The notes below the pieces were generated by a model. It was given only the letters and a program-made list of their open reading frames with translations, did no database searches and was not told where the DNA came from. Of a stretch of DNA of 64,000 bases, positions 1-7,653 are shown one piece after another (position 1 is the stretch's first letter; every line of letters begins with the position of its first letter). The DNA comes from Hymenobacter sp. HSC-4F20. GTDB taxonomy: Bacteria > Bacteroidota > Bacteroidia > Cytophagales > Hymenobacteraceae. The stretch is taken from assembly GCF_019599275.1 (NCBI RefSeq), contig NZ_JAHZTD010000001.1, positions 1,736,001-1,800,000 of the forward strand, in the 5' to 3' direction. The translations under genes were made by a program, and so were the position numbers.

Positions 1-885
1 GGCTGGGGTGCTGTTCACGTGCACAAAGGCATTCACGCGGGAGCGGGCATCTACCACCGGCTGGTCGCTGATGCCATATACTACCCCCGAGGTACCGGCC
101 GTAGCGGCAATTTCGCCGGGCTGTAGCACATTAAGGGAGAAGGCGTTGTTGGGTTGGTCGCCGGCGCGGTAGGCAATAGGCGTCCCGGCGTGCAGGCCCA
201 GCTCCTGAGCCGCTTCGGGCGTCAGGCGACCCTGCTCGGCGAAGGTATCAACTACCTCGGGCAGCAAGTCGCGGCTGATGCCGTAGAAGTCCAGCAAGTC
301 CTGGGCAATGGCCTGCTCCCGGAAATTCCAGAACACCCCTTCCGACAAACCCGACACCGTGGTGCACAGGCGACCGGTCATCTGGAAGGCAATAAAGTCG
401 CCGGGCAGCTGAATTTTGTGGATCTGCTCGAAAATGGCGGGCTCGTTTTCCTTTACCCACTTGAGCTTGGAGGCTGTGAAGTTGCCGGGCGAGTTCAGCA
501 GGTTTTGCAGGCAGTACTCCTCCCCCAGCCCCTCAAACGCTTGGTTGCCGTACTCCACGGCGCGGCTGTCGCACCAAATAATGGCGGGCCGCAGCACATG
601 GCCGTTCTTGTCTACCAGTACAAGGCCGTGCATCTGGTAAGTAATGCCAATGCCGGCTACCTGCGTGGCATCGAAACCATAGGCCTGCTTTAGCTCGTGG
701 GTCGCATTCACTACCTCCTGCCACCACCGCTCCGGACGCTGCTCGGCCCAACTTGCCAGCGGCGCCAGTATTTCCATTTCCTTTTTAGGAGAGGTGACGC
801 TGGCCAGGCAGCGGCCAGAATCGGCATCGAGCAGGGCTACTTTAATAGAGGAGCTGCCGATATCGTACCCGAGCAGGTAGTTCAT
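1..885 (-). CDS. xylB: Xylulokinase (FGGY family), C-terminus cut by window edge
   Basis: Translating from the ATG at 885 gives 295 residues with no stop before the left edge. The N-terminus reads MNYLLGYDIGSSSIKVALLD, the FGGY-kinase phosphate-binding loop. ITYQMHGLVLVD and the stretch IIWCDSRAVEYGNQ are the xylulose-type sugar-binding region, and AGDQPNNAFSLNVLQPGEIAATAGTSG-like sequence near the edge opens the second actin-like domain. A full enzyme is about 490-500 residues, so roughly 200 are missing. It phosphorylates D-xylulose to xylulose 5-phosphate in the cytoplasm, the last step of xylose catabolism. It is preceded by a 388-bp leader carrying a LacI-type palindrome. Xylose isomerase, if clustered, would be beyond the left edge. 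Confidence 0.93.
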   Translation of the reverse strand, partial: MNYLLGYDIGSSSIKVALLDADSGRCLASVTSPKKEMEILAPLASWAEQRPERWWQEVVNATHELKQAYGFDATQVAGIGITYQMHGLVLVDKNGHVLRPAIIWCDSRAVEYGNQAFEGLGEEYCLQNLLNSPGNFTASKLKWVKENEPAIFEQIHKIQLPGDFIAFQMTGRLCTTVSGLSEGVFWNFREQAIAQDLLDFYGISRDLLPEVVDTFAEQGRLTPEAAQELGLHAGTPIAYRAGDQPNNAFSLNVLQPGEIAATAGTSGVVYGISDQPVVDARSRVNAFVHVNSTPA

Positions 886-1052
886 GCGAGTGGGAGTTCA
901 GGAGGGCTACCTAGGTAGCAGCGTGGGAGGCAACAGCCGGCGGCAAAACCGGTAAGCTCACTTTAAAAAATCCTATTATATCAGCTACCGAAATCACCTA
1001 TCTATAGGGCAACCACGGTAGCGCATTTAGGGCTTGTTTATCGTTTCGCTCT

Positions 1053-1060
1053 CGAATATA
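1053..1060 (-). promoter_or_regulatory. Candidate -7 box for xylulokinase
   Basis: On the minus strand this reads TATATTCG, one mismatch from the Bacteroidota -7 consensus TAnnTTTG. It lies exactly 65 bp from the palindrome at 1125-1156. The same distance separates TATCTTCG (19293-19300) from the palindrome in front of uxuA. The implied leader to the start codon at 885 is about 160 nt. No clear -33 TTG is seen at the usual spacing, so the call rests mainly on the matched layout. Confidence 0.45.
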
Positions 1061-1124
1061 CACCAATGCCTTTTCCGAAAACCACTACCAAAACCCTTGT
1101 AACAGGCTTATTTCCAAATAAAAA

Positions 1125-1156
1125 TACCGAAAACGTTTCCGAAAACGGTTTCGATA
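1125..1156. promoter_or_regulatory. LacI-type operator, imperfect 32-bp palindrome
   Basis: The left half TACCGAAAACGTTTCC and right half GAAAACGGTTTCGATA match as inverted repeats at 13 of 16 positions, centred at 1140/1141. Two CG-centred LacI-family half-site pairs lie 12 bp apart (1134/1135 and 1146/1147). The element is a diverged copy of the perfect palindrome at 19365-19396 next to the lacI-type gene, and flanking bases (AAATAAAAATA on one side, CGATAGG on the other) are shared too. It probably places xylulokinase under the same regulator. Confidence 0.75.
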
Positions 1157-1187
1157 GGCAATAGTCGATAATTTTATTTTCGCAGAT

Positions 1188-1195
1188 TATCTTTG
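1188..1195 (+). promoter_or_regulatory. Candidate plus-strand -7 box with no gene downstream
   Basis: TATCTTTG is a full match to TAnnTTTG and sits in a stretch (GATTATCTTTGAAT) close to the one in front of the LacI-family gene (GATTATCCTTGAAT at 19437-19450). Here nothing is encoded downstream on the plus strand; the hairpin at 1211-1245 follows at once. It may be the vestige of a divergent promoter or make a very short RNA antisense to the xylanase 3' end. Confidence 0.4.
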
Positions 1196-1204
1196 AATAG
1201 GTAA

Positions 1205-1250
1205 AATAAGAGAGGGCAGGTGTAGCTTGCTACTTCCCGCCCTCTTTTAA
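1205..1250 (-). terminator. Terminator after GH10 xylanase (works in both directions)
   Basis: AGAGGGC (1211-1217) pairs with GCCCTCT (1239-1245), and an inner GTAGC/GCTAC stem closes on a TT loop. A T-rich run follows on both strands. It lies 24 bp after the xylanase stop. Confidence 0.75.
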
Positions 1251-1273
1251 ACATAGTTCTATTTATCGAAAAT

Positions 1274-3148
1274 TTACTGTAGCAGCACTTTATAGGAAAG
1301 TAATTGCCCACTTTCCCCTACCTGCACTATGTACAACCCGGGTGCCACGGCAAGGTGCAGTTCTTGATAAGGCGAAGCTTTGGCGCTGAACTGCTGCACT
1401 ACCCGGCCCTGCAGATCCAGTACCCGTACCTGGGCAGCTTGCGTCAGGCCGCTGAGGGTAACGCGGCCATCGGTGGCGGGGTTGGGGTACACCCGCACGT
1501 TGGAGGCCTGCGCGGCTTTGCTGCTAAGCACAGTGGCCCGCACGTAAGTACGCAGCCAGGCCAGGGCCGAGCGCTCCGTATTGTCGGCATTGGCGAGGTA
1601 GGCGCCCTGGGCCGTGCGCCAGTGGCCGGGCCGGTAACCCCACAGGGTAATACCTTTCACGGCCGGGTGCGTCCAGAGGGTAGGAAATACGCGCTGATAC
1701 TCGGCCAGCTGCACGGCATCGTCGAGCTGGTTGGAGGAGTTCACGCCATCAATATCCAGCTCCGTGATGTAGAGCGGCTTACCGGCTGAAGCCAATACAT
1801 CGAGGTTGGCCTGTAGGGTAGCAGCCGGAATGTTGCGGGTTTCGAAGGCGTGGCCCTGAATTCCTACCCCATCCACCAGGTTGCGGTCTTTGAGCAGGTT
1901 GATGATGCCCAGGTAGCGCTGGGCGTTGGCGTTGCTGGTGATTACGCCATAATCATTGATTAAGAGCTGAGCGTTGGGGAAATACTGCCGGGCCAGCTGA
2001 AACGACTTGATGACCCAGTCCCAGCCGGTGGTACCGGCACCGCCCAGGGCTTCGTAGTAGTTGCCGGCGCCGCTGCCGGGCGTGTTCGGGCCGTTGGGGC
2101 CGGTGGAGCCGTTTAAGGGCAGGTCGTTGGTCGCTTCGTTTACAACCTCAATCTGGTCGAGGTTGGGGTAACGCTGGGCCACGGCGGCAAACCACTCCGT
2201 AATTTCGGCCAGCTGCTCGGCAGGAGGCAGGGTTTCAATCCAGACGGGCTGTTGCTGCCCCCAGATGAGAGTGTGCATCTTGAAGGGGTAGCCTTTCGTT
2301 TTGGCCAGGGCATAGGCCGAGTCCAGCTCGGTCCAGTTCATCTGGTTGCGGGTGCCTTCCACACTACCCCATTTGCCGGCATTTTCGGGCGTCACCTGGT
2401 TGAAGTAGGCGTTGAAGAAAGGCTTCTGCGGCTGGCTGTACACTCCGCCCAGAAACTTAGATTTGCCTGCTGCCAACGCCGGACCGGTAGGCGTAAACGT
2501 GACGGGCGGCGTGGTGGAGCCCTGGGTTCCGGCATCGAGGTTGGCCACGGTGAAGTAGAGCCCGGTAGCGCCAAACACCAGCTTATCAATGTCCAGGCCG
2601 TCTTCCCGGGCTCCTATCTGGAACGTCTGGGTGAGGCTGCCGGCCGCCACCGTGAAGTTAATAGGCGCTTCGCCCCCGTTAAACTTCGAGAGGTTGATCC
2701 ACTTCCACACGTTGTTCGTGGCTCCGCCCGCTCCGTCCACGGCTACGTTGCCGCTGGTATAGCCCACGGAGTTCAACTGGTTGACGGTAATCCAGTTGGT
2801 ATCGTCGGCGGGCAGCTTGGTTCCAAAGCCGTTGCCGTAGTAGAAGCTGTCGTCGTTGGCGGCGGCGGCCCCTACCCGCACGCGGGCGTACAGGTCGTAG
2901 GAGCCGGCCCCCGGAAACGTCACGGAGTAGGTAATGATGCGGGCTGCCGTGCCGGGGTTCTGGGCGTTGATGGTGGCCGTGGGCGTCACGGTCACGTACT
3001 GCACGCCCGCTTGGGTGGGGCTGGTCCAGTCGGCGCCCAGGGTGCCCGTTTCGGCTTGCTGCACCACGGGTGCGTTCTGCGCCCAGGCGGCCTGGCTGCT
3101 GAGCAAGGCCAGCAGCGTTCCGGCAAAAAGAGTAGAGGTGTTGAACAT
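1274..3148 (-). CDS. Secreted GH10 endo-1,4-beta-xylanase with N-terminal carbohydrate-binding-like module and T9SS tail
   Basis: The protein has 624 residues. Residues 1-23 are a signal peptide ending AWAQ. Residues about 27-195 form a beta-sandwich resembling a carbohydrate-binding module. Residues about 225-535 are a GH10 barrel: HTLIWGQQ, the acid/base Glu in EVVNEATND (E338) and the nucleophile in YITELDID (E463). The last 75 residues (VRVYPNPATDGRVTLSGL onward, ending YKVLLQ) are a type A T9SS sorting domain, so the enzyme should be exported through the outer membrane and attached to the surface or released. It cuts the xylan backbone to feed SusCD. It follows the symporter gene on the same strand, with a terminator between them, so it probably has its own promoter. 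Confidence 0.95.
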   Translation of the reverse strand: MFNTSTLFAGTLLALLSSQAAWAQNAPVVQQAETGTLGADWTSPTQAGVQYVTVTPTATINAQNPGTAARIITYSVTFPGAGSYDLYARVRVGAAAANDDSFYYGNGFGTKLPADDTNWITVNQLNSVGYTSGNVAVDGAGGATNNVWKWINLSKFNGGEAPINFTVAAGSLTQTFQIGAREDGLDIDKLVFGATGLYFTVANLDAGTQGSTTPPVTFTPTGPALAAGKSKFLGGVYSQPQKPFFNAYFNQVTPENAGKWGSVEGTRNQMNWTELDSAYALAKTKGYPFKMHTLIWGQQQPVWIETLPPAEQLAEITEWFAAVAQRYPNLDQIEVVNEATNDLPLNGSTGPNGPNTPGSGAGNYYEALGGAGTTGWDWVIKSFQLARQYFPNAQLLINDYGVITSNANAQRYLGIINLLKDRNLVDGVGIQGHAFETRNIPAATLQANLDVLASAGKPLYITELDIDGVNSSNQLDDAVQLAEYQRVFPTLWTHPAVKGITLWGYRPGHWRTAQGAYLANADNTERSALAWLRTYVRATVLSSKAAQASNVRVYPNPATDGRVTLSGLTQAAQVRVLDLQGRVVQQFSAKASPYQELHLAVAPGLYIVQVGESGQLLSYKVLLQ

Positions 3149-3218
3149 GATAAAAGAGAAAAGTGGGTGTTTGGAAACAGCATCCGCGGGTAGTGTGAGG
3201 CCCGTGGTGCTGGCAGGC

Positions 3219-3255
3219 AGAAAAAGAGCCGGTGGCAGTTGGGGGCTGCCACCGG
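3219..3255 (-). terminator. Rho-independent terminator after the sugar symporter
   Basis: On the minus strand CCGGTGGCAG and CTGCCACCGG form a perfect 10-bp stem with a 7-nt loop (3229-3255), followed by CTCTTTTTC. It starts 14 bp after the symporter stop and separates it from the xylanase gene. Confidence 0.85.
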
Positions 3256-3268
3256 GTAAGCAGTTGGG

Positions 3269-4909
3269 TTACGAGAAAACGAGCCAGAGCACCGCTAGCA
3301 TGAGCAGCAGCAGCACAGAGGCCACCACATTGCGGCGGCGGTGGGCCGGGCGCTCAATCTGGTATTCCTGCATTTCGCCCACGTTGCCGGCGTACTTGAA
3401 CGTGAGGCCGTTCACCTTCTCGGCCGGCGGCGGGGCCGTGGCCAAGCTCACCACAATCAGCAGGAAGATGGACACGAGGAAGAGCAGAATGGCGAAGTGC
3501 ATGAAGTTCATCTCGATAAGGCTGCGCAACACGGGGTTGGTGAAAGGGCTGCTCTTATGAATGATTTCGAGGATGAAGCGGGCCATGCCCAGGGCAAACC
3601 CCGTCCAGAGCACCACCGCTGAGCCCTTGGCATTGGCTTTCGGCCAGAGCAGGCCCACCAGGAACACGCAGGCAATGGGCGGCGAAATGTAGCTCTGCAC
3701 GCTTTGCAGGTAGAGGAAAAGCTGGCTGGAAAGCTTGTTCACGATGGGCACCCACAACAGGCTGATAAACACCAGCGCTACCGTGGAATACTGCCCAAAA
3801 CGCACCAGCTTTTTTTCGGGGGCCTGGGGCACAAACTTCTGGTAGATGTCAATGGTCATCAGCGTGGAGGCCGAGTTGAAGCAGGCGGCCAGCGAGGCCA
3901 TCAGGGCGGCCAGCAAGGAAGCCACAATCAGGCCGCGGAAGCCCACCGGCAGCAGGGCTTTTACCAGCACCGGGTACACGTCGTTGGGCTGAATGGTTTG
4001 GCCGGGCAGGAGCAGGCCCTTGTGCTGGAGGGCGTAAGCAATTAGGCCGGGCAGGATGAGGATGAACACGGGCAGAATCTTGAGGAAGCCGGCGAATACG
4101 GTGCCCGACTTGGCCTGGTCGATGTTCTTGGCGGCCAGCACGCGCTGCACAATGCTCTGGTCGGTGCACCAGTACCAGATGCCCACGATGTAGGGCGTAA
4201 TGATGACACCGGTCCAGGGAAACTCGGGGTCCGACATGGGCTTGAACATCTCCATGTGCCCGGCCGGCACCGAGGCCACCAGCTCCTGCCAGCCGCCTAC
4301 CTTGTCGAGGCCCAGCCACGTCAGGGCAATGGCCCCGATGAGCAGGATAAACGTTTGAATCAGCTCGGTGTAGATAACGGCGCTCATGCCGCCGGCAATA
4401 GTGTAGATGCCCGTGGCTACCACCAGCAGAATGCTGGAGGTGTACATATCCCAGCCCATTACCTGCTTGAGCAGAATGCCGGCCGCAAACAAGTGCACAG
4501 AAATCTTGGTCATCACATAGGCAATGATGGACACCGTGCTCAGGTACCAGCGGCTGGTGGAGCTGTAGCGCCGCTCCAGAAACTCGGGCATGGTGAACAC
4601 CCCCGATTTCAGGTAGAACGGCACGAACACCCACCCCAGAATCAGGAGGCAGATACTGGCCGACCACTCAAAGTTGCCCACCGCCAAACCCGAGGCGTAC
4701 CCCGTGCCCGACAGCCCAATGAAGTGCTCCGTGGAGATGTTGGAAGCAAACAGCGAAGCGCCCACCGCAAACCAGCCCACGTGCCGCCCGGCCAGGAAAT
4801 ACTCGGTGCTGGTGCGCTCCTTGCGGGCGAAGTAGAAGCCAATAGCAAACACAATCAGGAAGTACCCGACGATGATGGCGTAGTCCAGAAAACTTAGTTC
4901 GAATTGCAC
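3269..4909 (-). CDS. SSS-family sodium/sugar symporter
   Basis: This is a 546-residue polytopic inner-membrane protein, the usual length for SglT-like solute:sodium symporters. The start is a GTG. Early motifs are DYAIIVGYFLIVFAIGFYFA, EYFLAGR and WFAVGASLFASNISTEHFIG, which are typical of bacterial sugar symporters, and IWYWCTDQSIVQRVLAAKN is the conserved central SSS motif. It probably imports xylose or xylo-oligosaccharides made by its neighbours; the exact substrate cannot be read from sequence. It lies between the GH3 xylosidase and the xylanase on one strand. Confidence 0.9.
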   Translation of the reverse strand: MQFELSFLDYAIIVGYFLIVFAIGFYFARKERTSTEYFLAGRHVGWFAVGASLFASNISTEHFIGLSGTGYASGLAVGNFEWSASICLLILGWVFVPFYLKSGVFTMPEFLERRYSSTSRWYLSTVSIIAYVMTKISVHLFAAGILLKQVMGWDMYTSSILLVVATGIYTIAGGMSAVIYTELIQTFILLIGAIALTWLGLDKVGGWQELVASVPAGHMEMFKPMSDPEFPWTGVIITPYIVGIWYWCTDQSIVQRVLAAKNIDQAKSGTVFAGFLKILPVFILILPGLIAYALQHKGLLLPGQTIQPNDVYPVLVKALLPVGFRGLIVASLLAALMASLAACFNSASTLMTIDIYQKFVPQAPEKKLVRFGQYSTVALVFISLLWVPIVNKLSSQLFLYLQSVQSYISPPIACVFLVGLLWPKANAKGSAVVLWTGFALGMARFILEIIHKSSPFTNPVLRSLIEMNFMHFAILLFLVSIFLLIVVSLATAPPPAEKVNGLTFKYAGNVGEMQEYQIERPAHRRRNVVASVLLLLMLAVLWLVFS

Positions 4910-5295
4910 GGAGAGGAAGAGAAAGGAAAAGAGTGAAGTGGTTGAGGAGAAGGGGCATTGAATAGGGGTAGCGCAGAGGAATCAGACTGCGCGACGGTGC
5001 TGCTGGCCGCATCTTTCTGGCCTGGTTGCCAGGGCAGGTCCGTTGGCCTGCTGAGCATGTGGCGCATGAAGCCAGGGGGTGCAGCCGTAGCCGAAGCAGC
5101 GTTACCGCTCCGTTGCTACCCTCTTTGATTAGCCAGAGGCTGAATTCTTCGGCTGCGCGGACGCTAGATCAAGCAGGACACGTTCTGGGTATGGAGTACG
5201 ACTTCCGATAGTGCTGTTCTACCGGGCGAGATGCTTGCCTGCGGCGACCTGTGGTTCGGCTGCGTCTCTGCCTGATGACCGATGTTAACGGGCAC
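4910..5295. other. 386-bp gap between symporter and GH3 genes
   Basis: No gene or terminator was recognised. The part at 5226-5282 resembles a dispersed repeat (separate entry). The symporter promoter should be in the left half, but no TAnnTTTG box stands out and no LacI-type palindrome is present. Confidence 0.5.
5226..5282 (-). repeat. Degenerate copy of a dispersed intergenic repeat
   Basis: On the minus strand this reads GGTCATCAGGCAGAGACGC, then AGCCGAA, and ends GCAAGCATCTCGCCCGG. A shorter relative, GTCATGCAGAGGCGAAGAAT, lies at 27723-27742 on the plus strand. The shared core is GTCAT...GCAGAG.CG.AG..GAA..CATCT. Such GTCATGC...AAGCATCTCGC units are, from memory, common between genes of Hymenobacter and relatives; copy number cannot be tested here. 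Confidence 0.4.
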
Positions 5296-7482
5296 TTACC
5301 GCACGGCTAGCGTGCCCGTAGCAGGTGGGCTGGCCCCCAGGGTTTGGCTGCGGGCCGAGGGGAGGGCGCCGCCCACGGCAATGGTTACGGGGGCGGTGGG
5401 CGCTACGCTTCTACCTTGGGCATCAATAAGGGCAAGCTGAGCAGGCGTGAGGGTAAACTTGACGGTGGTGCTGGCGCCGGGCTGAAGCTGCACGCGGCGG
5501 AAGTTTTTGAGGGCGTAGCGCGGAATCTGCTGGCCCTGGCGCGGGGTGTGCGTGAGGTAGAGCTGCACCACTTCCTCGCCGGCCATTTTACCGGTGTTGC
5601 GCACAGTGGCTTCCACTTCCACGGGCTTGTTTTTCGCTACCCGCTTCGGCAGTTTCAAGCCACTGTACTCGAATTTGGCGTAGCTCAGGCCGTAACCAAA
5701 GGGATACATCGGCTCAGCGTTCATGTAGCGGTAGGTGCGGCCCAGCATGCCATAGCTTTCGTAGGCGGGCAGCTGGTCGAGGCTCTTGGGGAAGGTGATG
5801 GGCAGCTTACCGGAGGGCGAGACCTTGCCGAACACGATGTCGGCAATGGCGTTGCCGCCTTCCTCGCCGGGGTACCAGGCCAGCACCACGGCATCGCAGA
5901 GCTCGTGCACCTCGGCCAGGTTCATGGGGCTGCCGCCGGTGATGATGGCCACCAGGGGCTGAGTGTTGTTTTTGCGCAGGCCGCGCAGGAAATCAATCTG
6001 GTTTTGGGGCAGGTTGTAATCAAGCCGGTCGCCGAACGAGGGCGAGGCAATGGACTCGCCCTCCTCCCCTTCCAGCAACCCATTGATGCCCAGCACCACA
6101 AATGTAGCGTCGGAGGTGCGGGCCGTGCCACTGACCCAGTCCACGCCGTTCTGGTTGGGCCGGTCGAGCAGGGCGCCGGGGCGGTACTGCATCTGGCTGG
6201 CGGGGCTTACGCCGGCTACCAAGCCTTCCAGAATGGTTTTCATCTCGGGGTTTACGCCGTAGTAATTGCCCAGCAGGGCATCGAGGTTGGCGGCGTTAGG
6301 GCCCGTCACGAAGTACTTGGCCAGGTCCTTGCGCAGGGGTAGCACACCGTTATTTTTCAGCAGCACAATGGACTTCTGGGCTGCCTCGCGGGCCAGGGCG
6401 CGGTGCTGGGGGCTGTTGATGACGTCGGCGGAAAGCTTATCGTAGGGGCTGCTGCCGGGGGCATCAAACAGGCCCAGCTTGAACTTGGTGCGCAGCAGAA
6501 TGGCCAGGGAGCTGTCCATTTTGGCTTCGGTAGTGAGGCCTTTCTGCACCGCTTCGGGCAAAGACGGGTACACGCTGCCGCAGTTCAGGTTCACGCCCCG
6601 CTCCAGGGCCAGGGCGGCGGCTTCGGCGGGCGTTTTTACCACGTTGTGTCCCTTGTAAAAGTCCACCAGCGCCCAGCAGTCCGACACGATGTGGCCCTTG
6701 AAGCCCCACTGCTTGCGCAGCACGTCCTGAAGCAGGTACTGGTTGCCACAGCAGGGCTCCCCGTTGGTGGCGTTGTAGGCGCACATCACAGCCTCCACGT
6801 TGGCATCAACCAGTTGCTTGAAAGCAGGCAGGTAGGTTTCCTGCAAATCCTGGGGCGAGGCTACGGCGTTGAACTCGTGGCGCAGCTTCTCGGGGCCGCT
6901 GTGCACGGCAAAGTGCTTGGCGCAGGCCGCCACTTTCAGGTGCTGGGGGTCGGGGCCCTGCAGGCCCTTTACAAAGGCTACCCCCAGGCGGCCCGTGAGG
7001 GTGGGGTCTTCGCCGTAGGTTTCCTGCCCCCTACCCCAGCGCGGGTCGCGGAAGATGTTGATGTTGGGCGTCCAGAACGTGAGGCCGCTGTACTGCTGGC
7101 GGTAGCCCTTGGCCACGGCGGCGTTGTACATGGCCCGGGCTTCGTCGGAAATGGCCGTGGAAACGCGCAGGGCTAGGTCATCATCGAAGGTAGCGCCCAG
7201 CCCGATGGCCTGCGGGAACACCGTGGCGGCGCCGGCCCGCCCTACCCCGTGCAGGGCCTCGTTCCACCAGTTGTACGCCGGGATGTTGAGCCGCTCGATG
7301 GCCTTGCTGTTGTACATCATCTGATCGGCCTTTTCCTCCAGGGTAAGGCGCGAAATCAGGTCCCGCACCCGCACGTTGATGGGCTGGCGAGGGTCGAGGT
7401 AGGCGGCCGGGGCTTGTTGGGCCTGTACCGTGGGCAGGCCCAGGCAGGCCAGCAAACCCGATACGAGTAGACGTTTTTTCAT
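5296..7482 (-). CDS. Secreted GH3 beta-xylosidase
   Basis: The protein has 728 residues with a signal peptide ending TVQAQQ. The GH3 N-terminal barrel shows NWWNEALHGVGRAG, CAKHFAVHSGPE and VMCAYNATNGEPCC, the signature of the plant/bacterial beta-xylosidase subgroup. The nucleophile is D268 in HIVSDCWALVDFY. A GH3 C-terminal alpha/beta sandwich (about 380-590) and a fibronectin-III-like domain (about 620-710) follow. It should remove xylose from xylo-oligosaccharides in the periplasm. Its start is 171 bp from the acetylesterase gene. Alpha-arabinofuranosidase activity is also known in this subgroup and cannot be excluded. Confidence 0.92.
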   Translation of the reverse strand: MKKRLLVSGLLACLGLPTVQAQQAPAAYLDPRQPINVRVRDLISRLTLEEKADQMMYNSKAIERLNIPAYNWWNEALHGVGRAGAATVFPQAIGLGATFDDDLALRVSTAISDEARAMYNAAVAKGYRQQYSGLTFWTPNINIFRDPRWGRGQETYGEDPTLTGRLGVAFVKGLQGPDPQHLKVAACAKHFAVHSGPEKLRHEFNAVASPQDLQETYLPAFKQLVDANVEAVMCAYNATNGEPCCGNQYLLQDVLRKQWGFKGHIVSDCWALVDFYKGHNVVKTPAEAAALALERGVNLNCGSVYPSLPEAVQKGLTTEAKMDSSLAILLRTKFKLGLFDAPGSSPYDKLSADVINSPQHRALAREAAQKSIVLLKNNGVLPLRKDLAKYFVTGPNAANLDALLGNYYGVNPEMKTILEGLVAGVSPASQMQYRPGALLDRPNQNGVDWVSGTARTSDATFVVLGINGLLEGEEGESIASPSFGDRLDYNLPQNQIDFLRGLRKNNTQPLVAIITGGSPMNLAEVHELCDAVVLAWYPGEEGGNAIADIVFGKVSPSGKLPITFPKSLDQLPAYESYGMLGRTYRYMNAEPMYPFGYGLSYAKFEYSGLKLPKRVAKNKPVEVEATVRNTGKMAGEEVVQLYLTHTPRQGQQIPRYALKNFRRVQLQPGASTTVKFTLTPAQLALIDAQGRSVAPTAPVTIAVGGALPSARSQTLGASPPATGTLAVR

Positions 7483-7653
7483 GCGGTGGGAAGGGTGGAA
7501 AGGAGGAGCCGATGGCGCAAAGCGGTGGCAGGGCCACCGGAATACCAGGGCTTCGCGGAGCCAGGAAAGAAAGCCGACCCGGACTTTCGCCGGGGCACTA
7601 AAAGCGCGGTTTAAACTGGCAAATAGGGTAGCAGCGGGAGTGAGGAGCAGGGC

